NCBI RefSeq assembly: GCF_900187855.1
Contig: NZ_FYEG01000003.1
Coordinates: forward strand, 1 to 64,000
DNA: 64,000 nucleotides
Source: Actinomyces minihominis
Lineage (GTDB): Bacteria; Actinomycetota; Actinomycetes; Actinomycetales; Actinomycetaceae
Direction of reading: 5' to 3'
Positions 32,222-41,533 of the stretch are shown in pieces. The notes below the pieces were generated by a model. That model was not told the DNA's origin and ran no database searches. It saw only the letters and a program-made list of their open reading frames with translations. Position numbers and translations under genes: made by a program. Numbering within the stretch: the first letter of the stretch is position 1; every line of letters starts with the position of its first letter.

Positions 32222-34375
32222 ATGGAAAGCATAGGCGGGCCGGACGAAGTGAAAACTGGTGAAGCAAAGAGCTCCTTCAAGGACCAGCGACGGGGGTGGA
32301 TGGTTACAGTCATCGCCCTTCTAACCGCGCTATTCATGGCATCCGGGTTGACCATGTCTTCCGCTGCAGCAGCTACGCCCGCTCCGGGATCCGTCCCCTC
32401 TCTGCTGCCGACAACCAATCCCATGCCCCTGACGGAACCCGTTACCGACCCCTCGAAGTTCCTCTCAACGGCAGAGGCGGGGGCTATCCGGAACGAGATT
32501 GCACTGGTTGCGAGCCGCGGGATCAACACCTACGTCGTCCTCGTCCCCGATTTCTCCGGGTACGACCCAACTGACTGGTGCTCGCAGGCGGGGAACCAGT
32601 CTTCACTTTCCGGGGACTCAATAATCTTCGCCCTCGCGTACGAAGAGCGGGACTCCTCTTGGTGCACGAACATCTCTGAGGGATCTGAGGTCATCAGGGA
32701 CCGGGATATCGACCGGGCTTGGGACGACGCACTCTCCGTGGCGGGTCAGGTCGATCCGATGGACGGGGCCACAGCTTCCGAGGCCGCGGTAACATTCGTG
32801 TCCGGGATTGGCGACTCCATCGGCTCGGGATCATCCGGGGGGTCATCCGAGGGCGGGGGCAGCACGTTCCTTGGATTCATCATTTTCGCCCTGGTCATCG
32901 GCCTCCTTGTTCTGATCTTCACCCGAAAGGGCAGGAAGAAAAAGGCCAGACTCAAGAATGCAGGTATGTCGGCCCCGGGTGGCCCCAAGGCTCAAGAAGA
33001 GCGGATTGGCGCAGCCCAGCAGCAACTGCTCGCCGCAGACGAGCTCCTTCGTTCAGCAGCAGATGAGGTCCAGTTCGCCCGGGCAGAGTTCGGCTATGCG
33101 CAGGCTGACACTCTGGACGCAGCCGTGCAGACCGCACAGCAGGCTGTCGCACAGTCATTCCTCCTGCTTCCCAAGCTGCAGGACCCGATCCCCTTGAATG
33201 AAAAGGCGCAGGTAGCAGACCAGATTCTTCGGACTATTGCCCAGGTCATGCCCCCTGTTCAACAGGCACAAGCTGAACTCAAGCAAATGCGGGACAGTCA
33301 GACCAACGCGGATCAGAGACTCTTTGACCTAGAGGCGCGGCTCAATGAGGCGCAGTCGCAGGTTCAACGCAGTAGGCAAACCCTTCAGGACCTCCAGTTG
33401 CGCTTCACCCCCACCCAGCTGCAGTCCCTCCAGAACCAGCCAGCACAGGCCGAGGCTCTGATTGGGGCTGCACGCCGCAACTGTGATGAGGCCCGGTCAC
33501 TGCTTACCTCTGACCGCGGCGCCGCGGTTGAGTCACTTGATCGCGCCACCACCCAGCTGCAGTCGGCGCTGGCTGCCCTCAGTGCCGTTAACACAGCAGA
33601 GCAGACCATTTCACAGTCAAACCAGGTCCTCGGTAACGCCATTGCCTCCATTACTGCCGACCTCGACGACGTGACACGCCTAGCGGCGAACCAGGGCAAC
33701 TTCCAGTCTCTGGTTCGGGATGCCCAGGCGGCGATCCAGGCCGGGCAGGCTGCCCGCAATGGCCAGGGTGATCCCCTGTCTGCGATGCAGCAGCTGCGGA
33801 ATGCAGAGGATGCCCTCGACCGGGCTCTTGCCCCACTCCGTTCGGCCAACGACCAGCGGGCCCGCGGCGTTTCGCTGGCTGCCGAGCGTGTCATGGCTGC
33901 CCAGACCATGGTCTCGCAGGCAGAGGCAATGCTCTCTGCCAACCGCTCCTCCGGAAGCATGCAGGCCCGCACCTCACTTGCCAACGCCCAGGCACAGTTG
34001 GCTCAGGCACGCAGTCTGCAGCAGAGTGACCCGCAGGCCTCAATCAATGCCTCAAACGCCGCCCTGGCAGCTGCTCAGAACGCCATGAACTCCCTCCAGT
34101 ACAGCCAGCCCCAACCGGTGAACTACCGCTCCACGGGAAACAACTCGCTACTCTGGGGCGTCCTTCTTGGCCAGATGCTCGGAGGCGGGGGTTCGAACCG
34201 CGGGGGTGGCTTCGGCGGCAGCGGAGGCGGATTTGGCGGCAGCCGAGGCGGATTTGGCGGAGGATCTCGTGGCGGCGGCAGCTTCGGCGGAGGATCTCGT
34301 GGCGGCGGAGGGTTCCGTGGCGGCGGGGGCGGCTTCCGTGGCAGTAGTGGAGGCGGGGGACGCGGCAAGTTCTAG
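32222..34375 (+). CDS. TPM-domain membrane protein with coiled coil and Gly-rich tail
   Basis: The 717-aa protein has an N-terminal export segment (about 26-50) and an extracellular TPM domain (about 70-205) with the EAGAIRNEIALVASRGINTYVVLVPDFSG start and AYEERDSSW. A membrane helix follows (about 215-237, TFLGFIIFALVIGLLVLIF). Then comes a very long cytoplasmic Gln/Ala-rich coiled coil (about 250-615) and a Gly/Ser/Phe/Arg tail (about 650-717) of GGGFGGS-type repeats. PspA is encoded 82 bases downstream on the same strand. TPM proteins are often encoded with PspA and are thought to guard the membrane. Confidence 0.85.
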   Translation: MESIGGPDEVKTGEAKSSFKDQRRGWMVTVIALLTALFMASGLTMSSAAAATPAPGSVPSLLPTTNPMPLTEPVTDPSKFLSTAEAGAIRNEIALVASRGINTYVVLVPDFSGYDPTDWCSQAGNQSSLSGDSIIFALAYEERDSSWCTNISEGSEVIRDRDIDRAWDDALSVAGQVDPMDGATASEAAVTFVSGIGDSIGSGSSGGSSEGGGSTFLGFIIFALVIGLLVLIFTRKGRKKKARLKNAGMSAPGGPKAQEERIGAAQQQLLAADELLRSAADEVQFARAEFGYAQADTLDAAVQTAQQAVAQSFLLLPKLQDPIPLNEKAQVADQILRTIAQVMPPVQQAQAELKQMRDSQTNADQRLFDLEARLNEAQSQVQRSRQTLQDLQLRFTPTQLQSLQNQPAQAEALIGAARRNCDEARSLLTSDRGAAVESLDRATTQLQSALAALSAVNTAEQTISQSNQVLGNAIASITADLDDVTRLAANQGNFQSLVRDAQAAIQAGQAARNGQGDPLSAMQQLRNAEDALDRALAPLRSANDQRARGVSLAAERVMAAQTMVSQAEAMLSANRSSGSMQARTSLANAQAQLAQARSLQQSDPQASINASNAALAAAQNAMNSLQYSQPQPVNYRSTGNNSLLWGVLLGQMLGGGGSNRGGGFGGSGGGFGGSRGGFGGGSRGGGSFGGGSRGGGGFRGGGGGFRGSSGGGGRGKF

Positions 34376-34457
34376 GAAACACAAGAGAAACACCCATTAA
34401 AACGATCGTCCAAACCGGCGGGAAGTCCTCGCCAAAGATCAGAAAAGAGAAAACAGA

Positions 34458-35177
34458 ATGACCCAGAAGCAATCAGTCTTTGGTCGCATGTCCCAGCTGT
34501 TGAAGGCAAATATCAACGCCCTCATCGATAAGGCAGAAGACCCCCAGAAGATGATCGACCAGCTCATTCGCGACTACACAAATGAGATCGCAGAAGCTGA
34601 GAAGGCAATCGCTCAGACCATCGGAAATGTCCGCCTTCAAGAGAAGGATCTTGAGACAGACCGTAAGGCTGCGGTTGAGTGGGGCTCGAAGGCCCTGGCC
34701 GCCTCGAACAAGGCAGATGTCGCTCGGGCCACAGGCAACGCTGCAGAGGCCGACAAGTGGGACAACCTCGCTAAGGTTGCCATTGGCAAGCAGATCTCCT
34801 TTGAAGAGCAGGCCAAGGTCATGGAGCCTTCGATCATTGCCCAGAATCAGACGGTTGAGCAGCTCAAGACCGGCTTGAATGAGATGAAGACGCGACTTTC
34901 CGACCTTAAGGTCAAGCGCGACCAGCTGGTAGCCCGGCACAAGACCGCTCAGGCACAGGCCCAGGTGGCTGACGCTCTCGGTTCTATCAACGTCATGGAT
35001 CCCACCTCTGAGCTGGCCCGCTACGAGGATAAGGTGCGCCGCACTGAAGCCCAGGTCATGGGCCGCCAAGAACTGGCTACCTCATCGCTTGAAAGCCAGT
35101 TTGCGGAACTAGAGACCGACTCTTCGGTTCTTGAGGTTGAGGCACGCCTGGCGGCACTCAAGAACAAGAACGTCTAG
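34458..35177 (+). CDS. pspA: PspA/IM30 family protein
   Basis: The 239-aa protein is almost all alpha-helical coiled coil, as in PspA/Vipp1 of the ESCRT-III-like superfamily. The start FGRMSQLLKANINALIDKAEDPQKMIDQLIRDY is diagnostic of the family and contains the membrane-binding amphipathic helix. It should polymerise on the inner face of the membrane under envelope stress. GAAAAGAGAAAACAG precedes the ATG as a weak ribosome site. The TPM gene upstream is the likely operon partner. Confidence 0.93.
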   Translation: MTQKQSVFGRMSQLLKANINALIDKAEDPQKMIDQLIRDYTNEIAEAEKAIAQTIGNVRLQEKDLETDRKAAVEWGSKALAASNKADVARATGNAAEADKWDNLAKVAIGKQISFEEQAKVMEPSIIAQNQTVEQLKTGLNEMKTRLSDLKVKRDQLVARHKTAQAQAQVADALGSINVMDPTSELARYEDKVRRTEAQVMGRQELATSSLESQFAELETDSSVLEVEARLAALKNKNV

Positions 35178-35204
35178 CACCCACTTACTTGCGGGAACGC
35201 CAAA

Positions 35205-35230
35205 GGGGGCCGGTCAGTCGACCGGCCCCC
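35205..35230. terminator. Bidirectional terminator between pspA and glpK
   Basis: A perfect 11-bp GC-rich stem (GGGGGCCGGTC / GACCGGCCCCC) with a 4-base loop, followed by TTC on the plus strand, sits between the converging genes. Confidence 0.8.
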
Positions 35231-35263
35231 TTCAGTGTCTAGAGAGAAGACAATCCTTCGGGA

Positions 35264-36781
35264 CTACTTCACGTCCTCGTCAACCCAGTCCATCGACTTG
35301 GTGACAGCCTTCTTCCAGAGGCGGTAGGTGCGCTGGACCTCGCGCTCTTCCATGTCAGGCTTCCAGCGCTTGGCTTCCTGCCAGTTCTCGATGACATCAG
35401 CCTCACCGGCCCAGAAGCCCACTGCGATACCGGCTGCGTAGGCAGCACCGAGCGCGGTGGTCTCAGCGACAACGGGTGCAACCACATCGACACCGAGGAC
35501 ATCGGCCTGGAACTGCATCAGGGTGTTGTTGGCAATCATTCCGCCATCAACACGCAGTTCCTTCAGCTCAACACCTGCGTCAGCGTTCATCGCATCCAGA
35601 ACTTCACGGGTCTGGAAAGCGGTGGCCTCAAGGGCTGCGCGAGCCAGGTGGCCCTTGGTGTTGTAGCGGGTCATGCCGACAATGGCGCCACGGGCATCAT
35701 CGCGCCAGTAGGGGGCAAAGAGACCGGAGAACGCCGGGACGAAGTACACGCCGCCGTTGTCATCGACAGACAGCGCCAGCTCCTCAACCTCGGGGGAGGT
35801 CTCAATGATGTTCAGGTTGTCGCGCAGCCACTGGATCAGGGAACCAGCAACTGCAATCGAACCTTCGAGTGCGTAAACAGCCTTCTGATCACCGATCTTG
35901 TAGCAGAGCGTGGTCAGCAGACCGTTCTTGGAGAAGACGATCTCTTCGCCGGTGTTCATGAGCATGAAGCAACCGGTTCCGTAGGTGTTCTTCGCCATGC
36001 CGACCTCGAAGCAAGCCTGGCCAAAGGTTGCTGCCTGCTGGTCACCGAGGATGCCCGCAATCGGGATATCGGTGAGCAAACCCTGGGCGCGTCCGACTCC
36101 GTAGACTTCGGAGGAGGAGCAGATTTCAGGGAGCATCGACATCGGAATGCCGAAGTCTGCGCAAATGTCGGGCTCCCACTGCAGGGTCTCAAGGTTCATG
36201 AGCATCGTGCGGGATGCGTTGGTGACATCTGTCTTATGAACGCCACCGTCAACACCACCGGTAAGGTTCCACAGAACCCAGGTGTCGGTGGTACCGAACA
36301 GCAGGTCGCCCGCCTCGGCCTTTTCACGTGCTCCCTCAACATTGTCGAGGATCCACTTGATCTTGGTACCGGAGAAGTAGGTGGCAAGGGGCAGACCAAC
36401 GCGGTCCTTGTACTTGTCCACGCCCTCGTCGCCAGCAAGCTCACGAACGATCGGGGCGGTGCGGGTGTCCTGCCAAACAATGGCGTTGTAGACCGGCTGG
36501 CCGGTGTTCTTGTCCCACACGACTGCGGTCTCACGCTGGTTGGTGATGCCGATAGCCTCGAGTGAATCCTTGTTGATCTCTGCGGCTACCAGGGCGTCCG
36601 CAACAACCGAGCGAACCGATTCCCAAATCTCTAGGGCATCGTGCTCAACCCAACCCGGGTTCGGGAAAATCTGCTCGAACTCTTTCTGACCCACACCGAC
36701 GATCTCGCCGCTGTGGTTGAAGACGATGGCGCGCGAGGACGTTGTCCCCTGGTCGATCGCGAGAATGAACTTCTCAGTCAT
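35264..36781 (-). CDS. glpK: Glycerol kinase
   Basis: This enzyme phosphorylates glycerol to sn-glycerol-3-phosphate with ATP. The 505-aa protein has the FGGY-kinase signatures [33 protein letters not shown], the FGGY-type block [29 protein letters not shown], and [36 protein letters not shown]. It is full length. It is the last gene of the glpD-glpF-glpK series. The start ATG follows GGAAGTGGAAGGAATCAAC. Confidence 0.97.
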   Translation of the reverse strand: MTEKFILAIDQGTTSSRAIVFNHSGEIVGVGQKEFEQIFPNPGWVEHDALEIWESVRSVVADALVAAEINKDSLEAIGITNQRETAVVWDKNTGQPVYNAIVWQDTRTAPIVRELAGDEGVDKYKDRVGLPLATYFSGTKIKWILDNVEGAREKAEAGDLLFGTTDTWVLWNLTGGVDGGVHKTDVTNASRTMLMNLETLQWEPDICADFGIPMSMLPEICSSSEVYGVGRAQGLLTDIPIAGILGDQQAATFGQACFEVGMAKNTYGTGCFMLMNTGEEIVFSKNGLLTTLCYKIGDQKAVYALEGSIAVAGSLIQWLRDNLNIIETSPEVEELALSVDDNGGVYFVPAFSGLFAPYWRDDARGAIVGMTRYNTKGHLARAALEATAFQTREVLDAMNADAGVELKELRVDGGMIANNTLMQFQADVLGVDVVAPVVAETTALGAAYAAGIAVGFWAGEADVIENWQEAKRWKPDMEEREVQRTYRLWKKAVTKSMDWVDEDVK

Positions 36782-36823
36782 ATGTTGATTCCTTCCACTT
36801 CCTTGTGAACTTTGGATATGTCA

Positions 36824-36853
36824 AAGGTGGGGGTCGAATCCGACCCCCACCTT
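36824..36853 (-). terminator. Hairpin between glpF and glpK
   Basis: A perfect 13-bp stem (AAGGTGGGGGTCG and its complement) with a 4-base loop lies 7 bases after the glpF stop. On the minus strand only TTTG and an A/T-rich stretch follow, so it may attenuate rather than stop transcription into glpK. Confidence 0.6.
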
Positions 36854-36860
36854 CAGTTTG

Positions 36861-37661
36861 TTACAGCGGCAGTGCTGCGGTGATATCGATCGAGCCGAGG
36901 CCGAGCAGGTAGACAACGACGACAGCTACAACTGCACCAATGATCGGGCCAACAACGGGAACCCAGGAGTAGCTCCAGTCCGAGCCACCCTTGCCCTTGA
37001 TGGGCAGAACGGCGTGTGCAACACGGGGGCCGAGGTCACGGGCCGGGTTGATGGCGTAACCGGTCGGGCCACCGAGGGAGGCGCCGATACCGACGATGAT
37101 CAGAGCGACGGCCAGCGGACCAACCGAGCTCGGGGTGCCACCGGCAACCATGACGAAGACGATAAGAACGGCGGTGCCCATGGCCTCAGTAACGAGGTTC
37201 CAACCGTAGGAACGAACCTCAGGTGCGGTTGCGAAGACACCAAGCTTGAGAGCCGGATCGCAGTCCTGATCGAACTGCTTCTTGAAGGCCAGGTAGGCAA
37301 GAACAGCACCGACGAATGCACCGAGGAACTGGGCCACGATGTAGACGATGACGTTCTCGAAGTTGACCGCAACGGCGGTCTCGCTTCCGACTGCGGCACC
37401 GTTCAGGGTGACAGCAGGGTCAAACCAGTAGGCAACGACCTTGGCAATGGTGACCGCGGGGTTCAGGTGACCACCGGTCTTCCATGCTGCGTAAACACCG
37501 GCGAAGACTGCAAGTCCCCATCCGAAGTTGATCATCAGCCAGCCGCCACCGCGACCCTTGGACTTGGGCAACAGGTTCGTTGCCACAACGCCAGCACCGA
37601 GCAGCAGCAGCACTGCCGTGCCGAAGAACTCAGAGGCGAATACATCCCATAGATTCCACAC
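36861..37661 (-). CDS. glpF: Aquaglyceroporin (MIP family)
   Basis: The 267-aa protein has six membrane helices and two NPA half-helix motifs: GGHLNPAVTIAK and GYAINPARDLGPR, whose Asp after the second NPA-R marks glycerol facilitators rather than strict water channels. It lets glycerol diffuse into the cell for GlpK. I start at GTG 37661, with AAAGGAG 11 bases upstream, which puts the first helix close to the N-terminus; a longer frame to 37751 has no similarity. It lies between glpD and glpK on the same strand. Confidence 0.93.
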   Translation of the reverse strand: MWNLWDVFASEFFGTAVLLLLGAGVVATNLLPKSKGRGGGWLMINFGWGLAVFAGVYAAWKTGGHLNPAVTIAKVVAYWFDPAVTLNGAAVGSETAVAVNFENVIVYIVAQFLGAFVGAVLAYLAFKKQFDQDCDPALKLGVFATAPEVRSYGWNLVTEAMGTAVLIVFVMVAGGTPSSVGPLAVALIIVGIGASLGGPTGYAINPARDLGPRVAHAVLPIKGKGGSDWSYSWVPVVGPIIGAVVAVVVVYLLGLGSIDITAALPL

Positions 37662-37713
37662 TGTGCTGTGAACTCCTTTCGCGCCGTAGCGCATGTTGGT
37701 ATTCGAGTCGACG

Positions 37714-37737
37714 TCCCACCGCATCGGTGCGGTGGGA
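37714..37737 (-). terminator. Hairpin between glpD and glpF
   Basis: A 10-bp perfect stem (TCCCACCGCA and complement) with a 4-base loop, within the 132-base gap. There is no T-run. It could act as an mRNA processing or attenuation hairpin. Confidence 0.45.
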
Positions 37738-37793
37738 TCGCAAAGACTCAAATCTTATTTGCTGCGATCCTACATTGGATCGGCGTAAACGTA

Positions 37794-39521
37794 TCAGACC
37801 TGTACGAAGGGCCTAACAGGTTCGACCATTCCTCGAATGGCCTGAGCATCCTTCTCCTCGGGCAGCTTCTGTGCCTGCCACACCGCCTCGCACGCATCCC
37901 TGTACAGGTCCATCTCGCGCTTCTTGGTGTCTTCGTCCCACCCGAGGTGCTCCGCCATGAGATCAGCGATCTCTGGCATCGCCGCAAGACCGGAATCTTC
38001 CTGTTCGTAAACCAGTCGAACCCGGTGTTGGAGGATATCCTCCAGGTGCAACGCACCCTCGTGCGTCATACCGAAGACTACATCCGCGCGCAGGTAATGC
38101 GGCGCATGTTCGAGGCGTTGCCCCAAGTCTGCCCGCTGATCGATCATATCGAAGATGACCTGGATATCGCTGCCGTAGCGATCCAGCAGGTCTTCAACCT
38201 GATCGACGGTCAATCCACGCTTCTCCGCGATTACCTCGCGGCTGTTCCACAGCGCAAAGTAGCCGTCGGCGCCCTCGAGCTGGGTCTTGGCCGTAACGGA
38301 CGGGTGCTCCTTCGTGAAGTCTTCACCCATCGCGAAGTCAACAGCATCCTCAGCCATCTGACGGTAAGAGGTGAGCTTGCCACCCGCGATAGCGGTCATG
38401 CCTGGGGCGACCGTGGTCACGGTGTGCTCACGCGAGACCTTGGTCGACTGGCTTTCATCAAGGGTGCCCGGCTGCAGCAGCGGACGCAGTCCGGCAAAGG
38501 TTGAAACGATATCGTCCTTGGTCAGCGGATCCTTGAGGACGGAGTTCGCCTCTGCCAGCAGGTACTCGATGTCCGTTTCGTCTGCCACCGGATCACGGAA
38601 GTCCTCGTGGTAGGCGGTGTCTGTGGTTCCGATGATCCAGTAGTACTTCCACGGGATGATGAACAGAACCGACTTCTCAGTGCGCAGGAAAAGGCCGACC
38701 TCAGAGTCGATCTTTTCCTTCGGAATCACCAGGTGGATTCCCTTGGACGCAAGAACCTTCAAGCCACCGGTGGAATCGGCAAGCGCCTGGCTCTGCTCGG
38801 TCCACACGCCGGTCGAGTTGATGATGCGCTTGGTCTTGACGTGGAACGTCTCTCCGGTCTCAAGATCCAGGAGATCGGCACCATTCACATGGCCGACCTC
38901 ATTCTTCGTGACCTTGACCATCTGGGTCCTGCTGGCCGCGAGGGCGCCGTAACGGACAGCCGTGCGAACCAGGGTGATAACCAGGCGTGAGTCGTCGACG
39001 CGTCCGTCGTAGTAGACGATCGATCCACGCAGGTAGTCGGGCTTAAGCGCCGGGCACAGCTTGAGTGATCCCTTACGGGTGTGGTGACGCTGCATAGGCA
39101 CCGAACCCCTGTGAGCCCACTGGGCGAGGCCGTCGTACATGCCGACGCCGACTGCGGAGTACATGCGCTCGATGACCGGAATCTTCAGCGGCCACAGCAG
39201 CGGCTGGGCTTTAACCAGGTGGGGGGCATTCTGGGTCAGCAGCAAACCGCGCTCACGAAGCGACTCTGTGACCAGATGGAAGTCCAGCTGGTAGAGATAG
39301 CGCAGTCCCCCGTGGACCAGCTTTGAGGAACGCGAGGAGGTGCCGGAGGACCAGTCTTGGGCTTCAACGATGCCAACCCTGAGACCGCGGGTAGCAGCAT
39401 CGAGGGCAATCCCGGCTCCGGTGACACCACCTCCAACCACAAGGACGTCGAGGACGTCACCTTGTGCCATGTCTTCGAGCGCTTCACTGCGCCCCTGTTT
39501 TGAGAGAACCGGACTAGCCAC
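37794..39521 (-). CDS. glpD: Aerobic glycerol-3-phosphate dehydrogenase
   Basis: This flavoprotein oxidises glycerol-3-phosphate to dihydroxyacetone phosphate at the membrane and passes electrons to quinone. The 575-aa protein has the FAD dinucleotide fold LVVGGGVTGAGIALDAATRGLRVGIVEAQDW, SSRSSKLVHGGLRYL, substrate residues in FLRTEKSVLFIIPWK and IIGTTDTAYHEDF, and a C-terminal cap domain. It completes the pathway with GlpF and GlpK. A divergent SorC-type regulator lies upstream. Confidence 0.96.
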   Translation of the reverse strand: MASPVLSKQGRSEALEDMAQGDVLDVLVVGGGVTGAGIALDAATRGLRVGIVEAQDWSSGTSSRSSKLVHGGLRYLYQLDFHLVTESLRERGLLLTQNAPHLVKAQPLLWPLKIPVIERMYSAVGVGMYDGLAQWAHRGSVPMQRHHTRKGSLKLCPALKPDYLRGSIVYYDGRVDDSRLVITLVRTAVRYGALAASRTQMVKVTKNEVGHVNGADLLDLETGETFHVKTKRIINSTGVWTEQSQALADSTGGLKVLASKGIHLVIPKEKIDSEVGLFLRTEKSVLFIIPWKYYWIIGTTDTAYHEDFRDPVADETDIEYLLAEANSVLKDPLTKDDIVSTFAGLRPLLQPGTLDESQSTKVSREHTVTTVAPGMTAIAGGKLTSYRQMAEDAVDFAMGEDFTKEHPSVTAKTQLEGADGYFALWNSREVIAEKRGLTVDQVEDLLDRYGSDIQVIFDMIDQRADLGQRLEHAPHYLRADVVFGMTHEGALHLEDILQHRVRLVYEQEDSGLAAMPEIADLMAEHLGWDEDTKKREMDLYRDACEAVWQAQKLPEEKDAQAIRGMVEPVRPFVQV

Positions 39522-39678
39522 GTTGTCTTCTCCGTCTAACTAGGAATCTTGGACCTTGGTTCGGGTAGCAATGGTCCGGGCTAAGCGCCACAACGGGGAA
39601 TGATTTCTGCCTGTTTCAGCGCCAGTGCCGTAGACCGTGTTTCCAATTATCCCCTGTCTGGATGGGTGTTCGAGTTGC

Positions 39679-39694
39679 TTGCACGAACGTGCAA
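39679..39694. promoter_or_regulatory. Palindromic operator TTGCACGAACGTGCAA
   Basis: Two 7-base arms separated by AA form a perfect inverted repeat 15 bases before the GTG of the SorC-type regulator and about 160 bases from the glpD start. It is probably an autoregulatory site and possibly also controls glpD. The 12-base core recurs once at 5782-5793. Confidence 0.7.
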
Positions 39695-39709
39695 CTGAGA
39701 CACTGAGGT

Positions 39710-40693
39710 GTGAGTATTCGACGCGAGCAGGCACACCTAGCAGCTTCTATGTATTACGAGCAGGGTCTAACCATGGACGCGGTGGCCCGACGTCTCGACG
39801 TTTCCAGGTCCTCTGTGTCCCGGCTTCTGGCTTTTGCCCGAACTTCCGGCATAGTTCAGATCCGGGTCTCAGCACCCCTGACCGAACCCGGGACCCTCTC
39901 GGCAGAGTTCCAGCGCCTCTTTGGGGTGCGAACCCTGGTGGTGCCGACGCTGGATGTCGACAGTCCAGCCACCAGGTTGAACGCGGTTGCATCCGTGGCT
40001 GCCAGTCGCCTCACGGAGCTCATGGGCCCCAACAAGACCCTCGGGGTGGCCTGGGGCAACACCGTCTCGGCTGTCATCAAGCACATCGCCCCCCACTCAA
40101 TGCCCGGGTCCACCGTTGTGCAGCTCAATGGGGCGGCAAATGCCTTCGACTCGGGCACCCTCTACTCCGACTCCATCATTTCCGCCCTCGCCACCACCTT
40201 CGACTCATCAGCGGTTCACTTCCCCGTGCCCGCTTTCTTCGACTACGTCGAAACCAAGGAAGCCCTCAACAAGGAGCGCTCGATCCGCCGCGTCCTCGAC
40301 GTCATCAACTCCTGCGACATCGCCCTCTTTGGGGTGGGAGCAATGGACCCCGCCATGCCCAGCCATGTTTACGCCGGCGGCTACCTCTCTGCTTCTGAAC
40401 TTAGGGAAGCGCGCGAAGACGGGGTGGTGGGTGACGTCTGCACCGTTCTGATTCGGGAGGACGGAAGCACGGACATGCCCCTCAATGCCCGCGCCTCCGG
40501 ACCCATTCCGTCCCAGCTCAAAAGGATCCCCACCCGACTCTGCGTCGTCTCCGGGAGCGCCAAGGTACCCGCCCTGCTCGGAGCCCTGCGTTCGGGAGTC
40601 CCCACCGACCTCATCATCGACTCCTCGGCCGCACGCGCCCTCATGCAGCGTCTTCGTGAGAAGGGTCGCTCAGAGGTCAAGACCTACTACTAG
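39710..40693 (+). CDS. SorC/DeoR-type sugar-binding transcriptional regulator
   Basis: The 327-aa protein has an N-terminal helix-turn-helix (YYEQGLTMDAVARRLDVSRSSVSRLLAFARTSGIVQIRV) and a C-terminal sugar-phosphate-binding domain with LGVAWGNTVSAVIKHI, NGAANAFDSGTLYSDSII and DIALFGVGAMDP. Effectors of this family are phosphorylated sugars or polyols. Divergence from glpD suggests glycerol-3-phosphate or a related triose phosphate here (inference). The GTG start follows GAG; the palindrome at 39679 is next to it. Confidence 0.9.
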   Translation: MSIRREQAHLAASMYYEQGLTMDAVARRLDVSRSSVSRLLAFARTSGIVQIRVSAPLTEPGTLSAEFQRLFGVRTLVVPTLDVDSPATRLNAVASVAASRLTELMGPNKTLGVAWGNTVSAVIKHIAPHSMPGSTVVQLNGAANAFDSGTLYSDSIISALATTFDSSAVHFPVPAFFDYVETKEALNKERSIRRVLDVINSCDIALFGVGAMDPAMPSHVYAGGYLSASELREAREDGVVGDVCTVLIREDGSTDMPLNARASGPIPSQLKRIPTRLCVVSGSAKVPALLGALRSGVPTDLIIDSSAARALMQRLREKGRSEVKTYY

Positions 40694-40834
40694 ACGAACC
40701 CTGCCGAACCGCGCCAAACCGCTTCCAACTGGCGGTGTGATCATTGTCGTCGTGACGGCCGTAGTTCATACTGTTCGGGAAGGTTTCGCTATCCTCAATC
40801 CGAACCCACTTCGACCCGGAATCGGAGAGACCTG

Positions 40835-41533
40835 ATGGCACCCGCGCAAGACGAGCTTTTTCAACTTCCCCCCGGCTTTCGGCGTCCCCGGGCACAGGTG
40901 ATAATTCTGACCGGCCCCTCGGGGTCAGGAAAGACCTCCCTCTCCTCCAGGGTTGGTGTTCCTTCACTTGCCCTCGACGACTTCTATCGGGGGGACGATG
41001 AGGACGGTCTGCCGATGATCTCCGACAATATTGTCGACTGGGATGATCCGCGTTCCTGGAATGACGAGGCCGCTTTCGCCGCCGTCGCCCAGCTCTGTAT
41101 CGAAGGCCAGGCTGAGGTCCCCATCTACGATATTCCGTCCAACCGTCGCACGGGAACCCGCACCATCACCCTCGGGCGTAACCGCCTCTTCATCGCGGAG
41201 GGCATCTTTGCTTCCGAACTGATTCCGCGCCTGATTGAAGAGGGGCTGATGGCGGATGCTATCTGCATCGCACGCTCCCCCCTGCGCAACGCCTGGTTCC
41301 GTTTCCTCCGCGATGTTGCAGAGGCCCGCAAACCTGTTCCCGTCCTCGTCCACCGAGGCATTCGTCTGGCGCGACAGGAGCCAAAGAAGATCCGTCAGTG
41401 GAAGTCGCAGGGGTGCAGGCCCGTTCCCTCACTTGATGCGGCTGAGGCCGACCTCAAGTTGCTCCACCACCGGTCTCGCTTGACTCAGCCGCAGGAGAGC
41501 CAGTCTCCCGCGGCCAAATCTGACAGGGGTTAG
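40835..41533 (+). CDS. Uridine kinase-like P-loop protein
   Basis: The 232-aa protein carries Walker [11 protein letters not shown] directly after the first strand, then [12 protein letters not shown] (the acceptor-base Asp typical of uridine kinases and phosphoribulokinases), [10 protein letters not shown], the basic [12 protein letters not shown] lid region and [12 protein letters not shown]. This is the actinobacterial uridine kinase-like group; nucleoside specificity is unproved. Its stop overlaps that of lysS by 4 bases (convergent). GGAGAGACC precedes the ATG. Confidence 0.88.
   Translation: MAPAQDELFQLPPGFRRPRAQVIILTGPSGSGKTSLSSRVGVPSLALDDFYRGDDEDGLPMISDNIVDWDDPRSWNDEAAFAAVAQLCIEGQAEVPIYDIPSNRRTGTRTITLGRNRLFIAEGIFASELIPRLIEEGLMADAICIARSPLRNAWFRFLRDVAEARKPVPVLVHRGIRLARQEPKKIRQWKSQGCRPVPSLDAAEADLKLLHHRSRLTQPQESQSPAAKSDRG

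Noticed and set aside
34190-34375. Tandem DNA repeats as a separate element
   Set aside because: They code the Gly-rich C-terminal tail of the TPM protein in frame.
35648-36565. 305-codon open frame opposite glpK
   Set aside because: It is the complement of a highly conserved glycerol kinase, with low-complexity Gly/Val/Asp-rich translation and no ribosome site.
36858-37652. 264-codon open frame opposite glpF
   Set aside because: A shadow of the aquaporin coding sequence; Asp/Gly/Thr-rich translation without family resemblance.
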